From Nostoc sp. CHAB 5834 (GTDB lineage Bacteria; Cyanobacteriota; Cyanobacteriia; Cyanobacteriales; Nostocaceae): a stretch of DNA of 64,000 bases. Shown one piece after another: positions 29,631 to 38,826 of the stretch (within the stretch, counting starts at the first letter, position 1; each line of letters starts with the position of its first letter). The notes under the pieces were generated by a model, which made no database searches, was not told where the DNA came from, and was given only the letters and a program-made list of their open reading frames with translations. The stretch spans positions 114,120 through 178,119 of the forward strand of contig JAIVFU010000002.1 of NCBI GenBank assembly GCA_020829485.1. The letters are read 5' to 3'. The translations under genes and the position numbers were made by a program.

Positions 29631-30764
29631 ATGACAACAGATGTGGAACAACTAGCTCTAGATTGGCGAAAGCGCTTGGCTGCGGAATTTCCAGACCAAA
29701 ATGAAGCTGCTAGGCAAAGCATTATTCTCTGGTTATTGGGATCTGACTCCAAACGGTTTGATCTATTTAACCCTAAAGAATTCGATATTGCCAAGCAAGC
29801 GATGGAATATCGCTGGAGAATTTTACGTCAACGCTATTTAGGACAAGGGCGAGAACGTGCTTATCGGAACTTGATAACGCGATTGGGGAGTTTAGTAACA
29901 TTACGGAATAAAATTCAGACTTGGGTTGCCCTCAGCCGCGATCGCCAGCGTAGTGTCATGGATGTATTGCAAGAAGTACTCCAAGAATTACTACAAAGCG
30001 ACAGCCAGATGCAACAACAAATGGCTGATATTGCCAAATATACAACTGATAAAAGATTGGGAGATGCTCTGCTATTTGCCAATGTAGAAGAATATTGTCT
30101 GCGACCAGTACGCAATCAACCCCTATTAGCTTATCGGTTTGTGAATTATTTACGTCGCACTCAGCGCGGTGGCTTAACCCAAGTGCCGGGTCGTGACTTG
30201 ATTAGACTGGTGTCAGAAGAAGTTCTCACAGAGGACAGTGACAATCGAGTTAACTTAGTTGATAGTCAGGCGATCGCAGAATATATTGAAGCACAACAGC
30301 TAGAAGAGCAAGTTGCCCTGCGTCAGTCAGTACAAAAAGAATTTGAAAATTATTTACAAGAAAATCTGGGAACAGACGCAGTAGAATGGCTACGACTATA
30401 TTTACAAGGTAAATCCCAAGAAGAGATCGCCTACAAATTAAATAAGGCGACTAAAGAAGTATACCGTCTGCGAGAAAAAATTAGTTACCACGCTGTGCGT
30501 GTTTTTGCCCTCAAAGGTAAACCAGAGCTAGTAGACAATTGGCTCTCAATTTCCTTGCAAGAACATAACTTGGGTTTAACCCAAAACCAATGGCAGCAAC
30601 TTGATGAAAAATTGACTCCTCTGGGGCGGCAGATTCTAGATTTGCGGAGAGCAGGTAACTCAATAGAAGCAATAGGCCAACAGTTAAAACTCAAAACCCA
30701 TCAAGTGTTAGGCGAATGGACAAAAATCTATCTTGTAGCCCAAGCTTTAAGAACCCAGGAGTAG
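29631..30764 (+). CDS. HetZ-related DNA-binding protein with sigma-region-4-like helix-turn-helix
   Basis: The 377-residue product (start ATG 29631 after GAGGAG; ATG 29589 is also open) is helical throughout. A C-terminal segment about residues 260-300 (LQGKSQEEIAYKLNKATKEVYRLREKI) reads as a sigma-70 region-4-like helix-turn-helix. The end pattern of WLSISLQEHNLGLTQNQW, repeated L/I spacing and a final W-x-K-I-Y is that of cyanobacterial HetZ-related proteins; HetZ itself takes part in early heterocyst differentiation. The match is from memory of the family pattern, so I give no symbol. It is not accompanied by patU genes, so it is probably a paralogue and not HetZ proper. Confidence 0.65.
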   Translation: MTTDVEQLALDWRKRLAAEFPDQNEAARQSIILWLLGSDSKRFDLFNPKEFDIAKQAMEYRWRILRQRYLGQGRERAYRNLITRLGSLVTLRNKIQTWVALSRDRQRSVMDVLQEVLQELLQSDSQMQQQMADIAKYTTDKRLGDALLFANVEEYCLRPVRNQPLLAYRFVNYLRRTQRGGLTQVPGRDLIRLVSEEVLTEDSDNRVNLVDSQAIAEYIEAQQLEEQVALRQSVQKEFENYLQENLGTDAVEWLRLYLQGKSQEEIAYKLNKATKEVYRLREKISYHAVRVFALKGKPELVDNWLSISLQEHNLGLTQNQWQQLDEKLTPLGRQILDLRRAGNSIEAIGQQLKLKTHQVLGEWTKIYLVAQALRTQE

Positions 30765-31269
30765 CCTGTGAGGCATTTAGTTGCTCAATTAAGGTGGTGT
30801 ACCAAAATAGGATATGGGGAGTAGGGGAGAATTTATAAGAAGTTCTCCCCTTTGCCTTTTCATCCCCTCATGCCTCAGTTACTAGAGTAGAACTTCAGAA
30901 GTCAGAAGGCAGTCCCTATGAAGAAAGTTTCACAACCAAGCATAAAAGTGGTCTTTCCCCACTCCCCACTCACTACTCCCTACTCCCTACTCCCTACTTT
31001 CAAGTCAGGAGGCTTTATATCCACAACTAAAGTTTTGATTAATGCTTCCGCATTCTGCCCTCTAATCATAGTTCTGTAAGTGCAATCCCTGATTCCAATT
31101 TTATACATAATTGTTATGTTGTAATCGAACTCTAGACTGATAAAGCTTAGAGTTCAATTCAAATAGGTCGAGATTTTGCTGCCGTATTCTAAGTAAGATT
31201 ACGGTTTAAACAAATTTATAGTGACAAAGTTAGTTTCCTGCTCTTGAATCCATTTTTTATAAATATTTC
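30765..31269. other. Spacer before the Crp/Fnr gene
   Basis: It contains a hairpin-like GGGGAGAATTTATAAGAAGTTCTCCCC (30822-30847), where GGGGAGAA pairs with TTCTCCCC right after the preceding gene, and CTCCCTACT repeats near 30965-30995. No gene is seen. Confidence 0.5.
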
Positions 31270-31953
31270 ATGCAGACTGAGGTTTTTAGTGAACTTTTCC
31301 CCTTAATGAGTACAGCCACCCCACATACTTTGGAATGGCTGCTCAACGTTGCAATTGAACATGAATACCCATCTGGGCGAGCCGTTGTGATGGAAGATGC
31401 CTGGGGTAACGCCGTTTACTTCGTTGTTTCAGGTTGGGTCAAAGTCCGGCGTACCGTCGGGGAAGATTCAGTAGCTCTGGCAATTTTTGGTAAGGGCGAT
31501 TTTTTTGGAGAAATGGCAATTTTGGATGAATCTCCACGCTCAACCGATGTCATAGCCCTTTCGTCCGTGAATTTGCTGAGTGTATCTAGAGAGCGTTTTA
31601 TTCAAATCTTGTTCAAAGACCCGCAGTTACATCACCGGATGTTACAACTTATGGTGCGGCGATTGCGGCAAATTAACTTGCGTTTACAAATGCGGTCTTC
31701 ACCACCAGCAGTCAAACTTGCCCATACCCTAGTGACTTTAGGCGAAAGCTATGGTCAAGAATCGAATTTTGGAAAGGAAATTTTTAACATTCCTTTCAAA
31801 GATTTAGCAGAGGTAACAGAAATTGGTGTTGACGAAACTACCAAAATTATGGAAAAGCTGCATGAGAAAGGGTGGATCAAAATTGACAGCGCCAACAATA
31901 TCATTTATCTCGTGAACTTCAAACAGTTGATGAACTTGGCTGGCAAAGTGTGA
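31270..31953 (+). CDS. Crp/Fnr family transcriptional regulator
   Basis: This 227-residue protein has an N-terminal cyclic-nucleotide-binding beta-roll (about residues 25-125). Its phosphate-binding cassette FGEMAILDESPRSTDV keeps the Glu and Arg that contact cAMP in CRP. A long dimerisation helix (PQLHHRMLQLMVRRLRQINLRL) and a C-terminal winged helix (FKDLAEVTEIGVDETTKIMEKLHEKGWI) follow. There are no Fnr-type cysteines. It lies 400 bases from the end of the cellulose genes, in tail-to-tail arrangement with bcsA, so local control of cellulose synthesis is possible but unproven. Confidence 0.9.
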   Translation: MQTEVFSELFPLMSTATPHTLEWLLNVAIEHEYPSGRAVVMEDAWGNAVYFVVSGWVKVRRTVGEDSVALAIFGKGDFFGEMAILDESPRSTDVIALSSVNLLSVSRERFIQILFKDPQLHHRMLQLMVRRLRQINLRLQMRSSPPAVKLAHTLVTLGESYGQESNFGKEIFNIPFKDLAEVTEIGVDETTKIMEKLHEKGWIKIDSANNIIYLVNFKQLMNLAGKV

Positions 31954-31989
31954 TTGCTAAGGGTTATTAGGGACTAACAAATCAAAAAA

Positions 31990-32194
31990 TAAGCTGTTAC
32001 GCAAATAATATTGTACATTTACCTGATGACTGATGACTGATGACTGATGACTGATGACTGATGACTGATGACTGATGACTGATGACTGATGACTGATGAC
32101 TGATGACTGATGACTGATGACTGATGACTGTTAACCGTCATCAGTTAACGACATCAAAAGTGTTTATCTAGTTTAGACGCGCATCATCAGCTTA
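31990..32194 (+). repeat. Heptamer-containing inverted-repeat element, copy 2
   Basis: The ends TAAGCTGTTACGC and CAGCTTA are those of copies 1 and 3. Between them lie TTGTACATTTACC, a long heptamer array, GTTAACCGTCATCAGTTAACG and TTTAGACGCGCAT. It sits in the spacer between the convergent Crp/Fnr and bcsA genes. Confidence 0.78.
32024..32128. repeat. Fifteen perfect tandem copies of TGATGAC
   Basis: The heptamer TGATGAC repeats 15 times without a mismatch (105 bases), inside element copy 2. Its perfection implies recent slippage expansion; the other two copies hold shorter, degenerate arrays. Confidence 0.95.
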
Positions 32195-32349
32195 TTCAAT
32201 TATTTATTGTGGGGTGGGCAGCGTTCGACTGAGCGCTCCCACCCCACAAAAATTGAATTGACTTTTACAATTTAAAACACTCCCAAGCACAAGCAACATC
32301 TGGACTTAAATGGAGCTTGCGCTGGTCAAAATCTAGTTAAGTACTTCTG

Positions 32350-34962
32350 CTACAGAACCTCCAACAATTGTTTAATTTTTGTGTCCTGGCGTTCTTTGAA
32401 TTTTTCTGGAAAATTTAACTCAAGCGCAATCTTGCCATTTGTCTGCTCTTCTACTGCATAAATTTCGGCAACAAATCGGTTAGATGAGAGGTTATCCTCA
32501 TCCTCATTCAACAGTAAACCAACTAATGGTTTAACAGTTCGCATCGTGTGCAAATCCTGTTGTCCTATCATTTTGTGAGAAGACACGGCTTTTGTATCCT
32601 CTATTTCCAAGCGCAAACCCGTTGTTCCTAATTCTGTGGTTACTGCAAAGAAGAAGTTACCATCCCAGTAGAGTCGGCTATGGCTATTTACCTGCTTGCG
32701 TACCTTTTTACGGCTAGTTTGTTTTACGTCACGCAAGGCCCGAGTCAGACTTGTAGCTAAGAATCCAAGAGAAGCGAAGGGTCGGTCTACATACTGGCCC
32801 TTTTGAGAATACCACTCCCGGACATCAGAATATAAAACTAGAGTTAAAGCATCGCGTTGGGCATCGTCGAGCTTCACAAAATCAACAGCCAAAAGCGTTT
32901 CTGTGTCATTAATAGGAGAGACTCGGACAATCTGCGCTGTTAAAGAGGCGCTAGCAGCATAATCTCCCATCACCTCAACTTCCGCTTCCTCCAGTAAATT
33001 GGGCCAAGTTTCTAAAGAAATTAATGCCCCAGTTTCTGAAATATTCACCGTTTTGCCCATAATTGTTTGACCGTTACTGGTAATTAAGATGGGGAGGCGA
33101 CGCTGTAAACGGTGGGCAGTACGTACTTGTGGTTGTTCAAAGCCAACCAGCAAAGCAGCTATCAGCAAAACCAGATTAAAAACAGACCACATGGTGTTGA
33201 CTAAGACCGCTTGCCAATCTTCAGGATGTAGCAGCAGCCAATAGGGAACAGCTAGTAAGGAAGAGACGACAAGTGCTGTCACTACCAAAAGACCACGCAT
33301 CGATTCCCAATCAAAAGTACGTTTGGTTATAGACGTTCCTTTGTCGGTAACGTTAAATGAACCTAATTTAGGATTAAACAGCGCTAACATCGTCACCCAT
33401 CCAGCCTGGAAAGCCATCGCAAATTCAAAAATTTCATTCCAGAAGGAGAAACGGACGTTTTTGTAAATGATGTAGTTAGTAAAAAGGGAGAGGAGAATAT
33501 GGGGTAGGGCGTAGGCTAGAGTTTCTAAACCCAAACCTTGGACAGAGTTAACGCCAAATAATAGGAATAGTGTCGGAGCGATCGCATATATTAGTCGAGG
33601 ATAACCATACAAAAAGTGCGAAGTCGCGCTCAAGTAACAAATCCGTTGTGCAAATGTCAGATTCAGCTTCGGATTAAAAATGGGGTTTTCTAATCGCAGA
33701 ATTTGCGCCATCCCCCTTGCCCAACGCACTTGTTGTCCTACGTAAGAAGAAAACGTTTCTGGTGCTAAACCAGCGACCATAATTTTGTCGTAGTAGACAG
33801 ACTTGTAACCTAGCGAATGCAATCGCAAAGCAGTGTGACAATCTTCCGTCACGGTTTCCACTGCAATTCCCCCAACTTCTAAAGCGTGGGATTTGCGGAT
33901 TAATGCTGCGGAACCGCAGAAAAAGGCAGCATTCCAAAAATCGTTACCTTTTTGCAGTACCTTATAGAACAGTTCATTGCCTGCGGGTATTCTACCTTTG
34001 GTGACCAAATTACGCTCGAAGGGGTCGGGGTTATAGAACCAGTGAGGAGTTTGGACAAACGATACTTTGGGATCGAAGAAAAAACCCATTGTATGCAAGA
34101 GAAATTGCCGCGATGGGATGTGGTCGCAGTCCAAAATCAACACTAAATCACCGTCTGTTTTGTAAAAGGCGGTATTGATATTACCAGCTTTAGCGTGGTC
34201 GTTATTGTCCCGCGTTATATGTATACAGCCGAGTTCTTGGCACATTTGCCGTAGCTGTTCCCGTCTTTTGCTAAACTGTTCTCGGCGTGGGTCATTCTCT
34301 TTATACTTTTCTGGACGACCATCATCAAGAACATAAACCTTTTTTTTATCAGGAGCATAATCACAGGCCAAGGCTGCCACAGCCGTCTTACGAACAATCT
34401 CCACATCTTCGTTGTATGTGGGGATGTAGATATCAACTTTGAACCATTCCTGTTGAGGAATGTTTGTCAGATTAACTGGTTGGCGTTCTTGAATTTTCAG
34501 GGTTTGAAAGTATGCCAATATCAACGTGAGGATGGCATAAAGTTCGGCGGCGAACAACAATAGGCAAGCGATGCTGTTGAGCCAACCATCAAAGTTCAGG
34601 GTGTAACTGGTGCGGTAATATAAATAACGCAGGGTTGTTACCAGACTCAGCCACAGCATAAACAGGTGATAATAGTGGCTGATTTCCGAAGAGGACTCTT
34701 GAAACTCAGCGTGTATAAGCAACTGACCGAGTAGCACGAGAAACACTGCTACCAATCCCTGCTGCCAAACTTCTATCGGGGTAACAATCAGTGGTACTGA
34801 GAGGACTAATAGCAGTAAGATAAACCACTTAAACTGTTTTACACCCACCTTTTGGAGAGTGCGGTCAAAAAATCGAGGGGTAATATCAATCAGCCAATTG
34901 CTCAATTTTAAGCGCTGGCGATCGCGTGATTTACGAGGCGGTGTGTGGGGGGAAGATGACAT
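32350..34962 (-). CDS. bcsA: Cellulose synthase catalytic subunit BcsA (UDP-forming) with PilZ domain
   Basis: An 870-residue inner-membrane GT2 glycosyltransferase that polymerises UDP-glucose and exports the glucan. Membrane helices flank a GT domain with DDG (213-215), DCD (278-280), TED (372-374) and QQVRW (410-414). The FxVTxK gating loop is FNVTDK (536-541). The C-terminal PilZ domain has RxxxR (R618/R622) and NISETG (640-645), the c-di-GMP-binding pair, so activity should be c-di-GMP dependent. A further ~130-residue C-terminal extension follows. It is the last gene of the run and begins 51 bases after bcsB. Confidence 0.97.
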   Translation of the reverse strand: MSSSPHTPPRKSRDRQRLKLSNWLIDITPRFFDRTLQKVGVKQFKWFILLLLVLSVPLIVTPIEVWQQGLVAVFLVLLGQLLIHAEFQESSSEISHYYHLFMLWLSLVTTLRYLYYRTSYTLNFDGWLNSIACLLLFAAELYAILTLILAYFQTLKIQERQPVNLTNIPQQEWFKVDIYIPTYNEDVEIVRKTAVAALACDYAPDKKKVYVLDDGRPEKYKENDPRREQFSKRREQLRQMCQELGCIHITRDNNDHAKAGNINTAFYKTDGDLVLILDCDHIPSRQFLLHTMGFFFDPKVSFVQTPHWFYNPDPFERNLVTKGRIPAGNELFYKVLQKGNDFWNAAFFCGSAALIRKSHALEVGGIAVETVTEDCHTALRLHSLGYKSVYYDKIMVAGLAPETFSSYVGQQVRWARGMAQILRLENPIFNPKLNLTFAQRICYLSATSHFLYGYPRLIYAIAPTLFLLFGVNSVQGLGLETLAYALPHILLSLFTNYIIYKNVRFSFWNEIFEFAMAFQAGWVTMLALFNPKLGSFNVTDKGTSITKRTFDWESMRGLLVVTALVVSSLLAVPYWLLLHPEDWQAVLVNTMWSVFNLVLLIAALLVGFEQPQVRTAHRLQRRLPILITSNGQTIMGKTVNISETGALISLETWPNLLEEAEVEVMGDYAASASLTAQIVRVSPINDTETLLAVDFVKLDDAQRDALTLVLYSDVREWYSQKGQYVDRPFASLGFLATSLTRALRDVKQTSRKKVRKQVNSHSRLYWDGNFFFAVTTELGTTGLRLEIEDTKAVSSHKMIGQQDLHTMRTVKPLVGLLLNEDEDNLSSNRFVAEIYAVEEQTNGKIALELNFPEKFKERQDTKIKQLLEVL

Positions 34963-35013
34963 TTTGGATCTAAATTTTGAAATTTAAAATGGGCGATACC
35001 TGACCGAAAGTGT

Positions 35014-37350
35014 CTACTTTTTATCAGCAGTCAAGCGCTTAAGATACAACTGAAGAATCCCGTAAAGAATTAGAGACACACTGAAAATGCCCACAGGTAG
35101 CAATAGCCAATTTTCTTGTAAAAAGCGTGATGCTTTACTGAGGATAGTGGTATTTTCCAAGCGACGAGTGTTCGGGGCGCTTTGGAAAAACTGTAGTTGA
35201 TAGGCATCAGCATCGTAGGAAACTGGGTCTTTTTGATCACTACTAATTAGCACCGTATCCTTCTTGAGTTGGAAGAACCACGGGTCTTGATTGAGGACTT
35301 GTCGCACTCGCTCTAAACCAGTTTCGGTTTGAGATGTTAAAGCTAGAACGACGCGATCGCTGTTCCAAGGAGAGATAATTTGCTTAATCATTCCTTGTGT
35401 ATCCTGCGGGGTTTGAACCACAGCATTGGCAGAGGAGCGGGAATATGCCTGACTCAAGTTAAAGCCAGTGGAATTAAATACTTCGGGAAAAGGAAAGTCT
35501 TCTCGTGTTCCAATTCCTACCAAATGGTCATTTTGGCGGACTTTTGTTGGCAAAGCATCAGGTGTATAAACATTTAGCTTGACAGCATCTGCTTGACTGA
35601 GCCTTCCCAAGCGTTCGGTAAAAGCCAACAAGGTCAACACATCTGTCTTCGAGGGGATTTGTGGCACGACAATCGCTGTCTGGGACAAATCCTGTGGTGC
35701 AGCAAAGGGGAAACCGAATTTCAGCAGGTTCAAGTCTGGTAGTTGTGTAGAGATTTCCCGCTTCAGGTCGAAGCTAGTATCAGAATGTACTGTACCTGTC
35801 AGTTGTTGATCTGGTGGCTGAAGACAGTTCTGTTTGTCAAACGGTTCTCTCGGATTCATCCGCAAGAAAACTTGTAGTTTTGAATTGGGTTTAATCAAGT
35901 TTTCCGGCAAATTGACTTTGAGGTTTTTGCGAGTTTCTCCCGACTCAGAATCAAGACGTGCCCCACCAATGAAAACTCCATCCAGTAAAACTTCGAGCGC
36001 AGAAGTTCGCGGATTAACCTGCGGCCCGTAGCTGTACACCAGATTCATGGAACTACCGCGCAGAAACCGATCATCTGGTAAAGCCCGAAAATCAATTTCA
36101 ATTGGTGGCGCTCCAATCCCACGTACAGTCACATCATTAAACGGCTCACCATTTACTTGGGTTTTGATGTCGCCCAGTTTAAAAGAATTTTGTTCTGGCA
36201 AATAACGAGGCCATTGGCGGAGTCCTGGTGTCGAAGCTTCCTTGAGGGTATCGACAAAAACCACCTGACCAGTACCCATTTTCCGCAAGTCTGGCTGTGA
36301 TAAAAATTGGGTTGCCTTTTCTACAGCTTTTGCACTGTTACCAGTGGCAATTAAAACTGGAACCCCGCTCTTTTCAGCTTTAGTTATAATCAACACCCCT
36401 GTTTCATCTGGTACGGGGTTGTTATCCCGATCAAGAATTTGATTGCTGACGATTTTCAGGGGCAAATTCTTCCAAATATTTAAGGTCGGTTGCTCGTTAG
36501 GAGTACCAATGATCACCAAGCGATCGTTTGCTTTCACATTTGCAACATCAGACACTAAGCTTGTCTGAATCGGACGAAAATCTGCGATTCTCCCTAATGC
36601 TGCTTGTAAGCGAGCTGCTGCTGTCAACCAGGATTGATCAACTTGACTCGGTTGCAAGTAAGCAATTTGGTTAGTTTCTAAGCCGAATTCGTCAAAGAAA
36701 GGATAAGGATAGCGGCTGAAATTCAGGGTAATCGGCTGCCGTTCATAGTTAAAGATTAATTTAGAATCTGGCAGAATTTCTGTCCACAAGTCGGGGCTAC
36801 TAGGGTCGCTACATTCGATGCTGTTATTCTGCTGTGCTACCAATACTAGTTCGTTGTAGTCTTGCAGCAGCTTGGGTGGGATATTGAACAGTACTTGACC
36901 TACTTGGGACTCTTTGCGATTGAGTGGTACGCTACCAACACTGATGCCATTCAATAGTACAGTCAGGTTAGAGCGATTGGCATACAGTGCTGGTGAGTGT
37001 TGAAAACGGATTAAAGCTTGTAGCTTACCCCGATCTAGTTTCCAGCCACGAGGACGGGTAAAGGCAAGACGACCTTCTGAGTAAACCCCACGCAAGCGCA
37101 TCCGGTTGCCCACAATCGGACTACGATTAAATTCTAGGGTGTAACTTGCTAGGTTTTTGGCACTAGCAGCTTTTAAGTCTGCTTTACTACTATTTTCTGA
37201 TGTCGTTGCTTGGGCTAATAAAGTTACTTCTTGTTGCAGATCACCTTTAGTTTGAGCTTGAGCGCTCAATAATGAACTAGGAAACAAAAAAAAGCAAGTA
37301 ACAATAATTGCTTTTTTACTAATTTGCGAAAGATAAAACAATTGCTTCAT
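35014..37350 (-). CDS. bcsB: Cellulose synthase periplasmic subunit BcsB
   Basis: The 778-residue protein has an N-terminal signal sequence (about 1-33, ending SAQAQ), a large periplasmic region with repeated carbohydrate-binding-like and flavodoxin-like modules (for example VLLNGISVGSVPLNRKESQ and its later echo VLLDGVFIGGARLDSESGE), and one C-terminal membrane anchor (WLLLPVGIFSVSLILYGILQL). This is the BcsB layout; BcsB guides the emerging glucan and its anchor is needed for BcsA activity. It lies between bcsZ (180 bases upstream) and bcsA (51 bases downstream). Confidence 0.94.
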   Translation of the reverse strand: MKQLFYLSQISKKAIIVTCFFLFPSSLLSAQAQTKGDLQQEVTLLAQATTSENSSKADLKAASAKNLASYTLEFNRSPIVGNRMRLRGVYSEGRLAFTRPRGWKLDRGKLQALIRFQHSPALYANRSNLTVLLNGISVGSVPLNRKESQVGQVLFNIPPKLLQDYNELVLVAQQNNSIECSDPSSPDLWTEILPDSKLIFNYERQPITLNFSRYPYPFFDEFGLETNQIAYLQPSQVDQSWLTAAARLQAALGRIADFRPIQTSLVSDVANVKANDRLVIIGTPNEQPTLNIWKNLPLKIVSNQILDRDNNPVPDETGVLIITKAEKSGVPVLIATGNSAKAVEKATQFLSQPDLRKMGTGQVVFVDTLKEASTPGLRQWPRYLPEQNSFKLGDIKTQVNGEPFNDVTVRGIGAPPIEIDFRALPDDRFLRGSSMNLVYSYGPQVNPRTSALEVLLDGVFIGGARLDSESGETRKNLKVNLPENLIKPNSKLQVFLRMNPREPFDKQNCLQPPDQQLTGTVHSDTSFDLKREISTQLPDLNLLKFGFPFAAPQDLSQTAIVVPQIPSKTDVLTLLAFTERLGRLSQADAVKLNVYTPDALPTKVRQNDHLVGIGTREDFPFPEVFNSTGFNLSQAYSRSSANAVVQTPQDTQGMIKQIISPWNSDRVVLALTSQTETGLERVRQVLNQDPWFFQLKKDTVLISSDQKDPVSYDADAYQLQFFQSAPNTRRLENTTILSKASRFLQENWLLLPVGIFSVSLILYGILQLYLKRLTADKK

Positions 37351-37530
37351 GGTAGAGCGTGATTTTAGTGTAAATTTACTGAATTTTTTTACGTAAAAAG
37401 CACAGGTATTTTGTTGCTTTTAGAACTTTGAAATCATCCCATCAGATTTTTTCAAAAAATCTACGGGAGTCAGTCTGCCAAAGTAAAAGGTGGTTGGGAA
37501 GCTTGTACCCTAACTCAGCGTCAGGGGATA

Positions 37531-38787
37531 TCATTTAAGCAATCGCTGGGGAATTGTCTTTGGAGGTAGTAATCCTAACCAAGCCAAATTCTGGGTATAA
37601 TAAGTAGATTGATCTCCCCAAATTCCCTGCTTGTATTGAGGCAGTATTTTTTTCACAAGCAGTTCTTGAGCGATCGCTGGTTCCACTAACTGCATGGCGG
37701 CATACAACATAGCGTATTGGGATGTAGCTTCGTAATCCACTAATGGTTTCCCTTGGAGATCAATACGTGCTGGTATCGATTGTTTACTCCACAGTTTTTG
37801 CAAGTGCTGAGTGGATGTCACTAGATAGCGTTGCGCTTGGGGTGACTTGAACCAGGCAGCATCCAACGACAAACGCCACCAGACTCGATAGGAATCAAAG
37901 CTATACAAACTCTTCAGACTGCTAGATGCTGGTAGGGTTTGGTATTGTCCTGTTTTGGTGTTTAAAGCTACCCAATCACTGGGTAAACCTACTTTAGAAA
38001 GCTTTGCAGAATCTTCTAGCACTTGATAGCTGCTGTCTACCAAACTCAACCAATCATGTTGGGGGTCAACTTGTGCAAAGATGCGAAAAGCATAGGGTGC
38101 AAAATAAGAGGGATTCAGGTAAATGGTAGATGCATCCGGAACGAATGCAGCTACAGGCCCTGGTAGCAGGTAGCGCTTACCTTGGGTTTTTGAGATAGTG
38201 GACAAATTCCACAAATCTTGCAGTTTGAGTTTTGCTAGTTTCAGGTATTCGGGTTGATGCCAACGCCGTGATGCTAAAACCAGGGCAGTAATCGCATCTA
38301 TATCTCCATCGCTAGCAAAGTTGCTGTCGATAACACCCCAGTTCCCATCTTCCTTTCGTCCCCACTTCCAAGCCCACAAACTATCTGTGCGTTTACCACC
38401 TACTTGGCGCTGGAGGTTATTTTCCGACCAGTTTAAAGTCAGGGCAAAAGTTGCTGGATCATTAATCAGTACTGCTCTTAGCAAAGCATAAGCTTGACCT
38501 TCACTAGTTGAGCGATCGCTTGCTTCGTAATCAATCACCCGCCCATCTGACTGAATAAATCTTTGGCGGTAGCTAGCCCAACTTTGGGCTAGTAATTCCC
38601 GGTTGGGCGTAGATTCAGGAAGTTCAGCTAATAATCCAGTGAGATTCTGACTACTACCTTCAGTGGGGACGTTTGCCACCGGAGTTTGCTCATCCGGTGT
38701 TTTGGGGTTTGCTGCCGAGTAACTAGAGACACAGGCAGATAAACCAATCAGGCAGGCAATAGCTGCCACTTTTGGGAAGTGCCACAT
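37531..38787 (-). CDS. bcsZ: BcsZ-type glycoside hydrolase family 8 endoglucanase, lipoprotein
   Basis: This 418-residue GH8 enzyme cuts beta-1,4-glucan during synthesis. The general acid is Glu96 in SEGQAY, and the conserved acidic cluster DGDIDAITAL (D160/D162/D164) and the WAWKWG aromatic cleft are present. The N-terminus ends in a lipobox, IGLSAC (Cys19), so it is probably attached to a membrane and not free in the periplasm as in many BcsZ proteins. It lies 39 bases after the TPR gene in the same run. Confidence 0.93.
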   Translation of the reverse strand: MWHFPKVAAIACLIGLSACVSSYSAANPKTPDEQTPVANVPTEGSSQNLTGLLAELPESTPNRELLAQSWASYRQRFIQSDGRVIDYEASDRSTSEGQAYALLRAVLINDPATFALTLNWSENNLQRQVGGKRTDSLWAWKWGRKEDGNWGVIDSNFASDGDIDAITALVLASRRWHQPEYLKLAKLKLQDLWNLSTISKTQGKRYLLPGPVAAFVPDASTIYLNPSYFAPYAFRIFAQVDPQHDWLSLVDSSYQVLEDSAKLSKVGLPSDWVALNTKTGQYQTLPASSSLKSLYSFDSYRVWWRLSLDAAWFKSPQAQRYLVTSTQHLQKLWSKQSIPARIDLQGKPLVDYEATSQYAMLYAAMQLVEPAIAQELLVKKILPQYKQGIWGDQSTYYTQNLAWLGLLPPKTIPQRLLK

Positions 38788-38826
38788 CCTAAGAACAGTT
38801 TGATTTGTAAAAGATTTAAGCGATCG

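Noticed and set aside
32024..32128. Possible CRISPR array
   Set aside because: The repeats are continuous 7-mers without spacers, so it is a simple tandem repeat.
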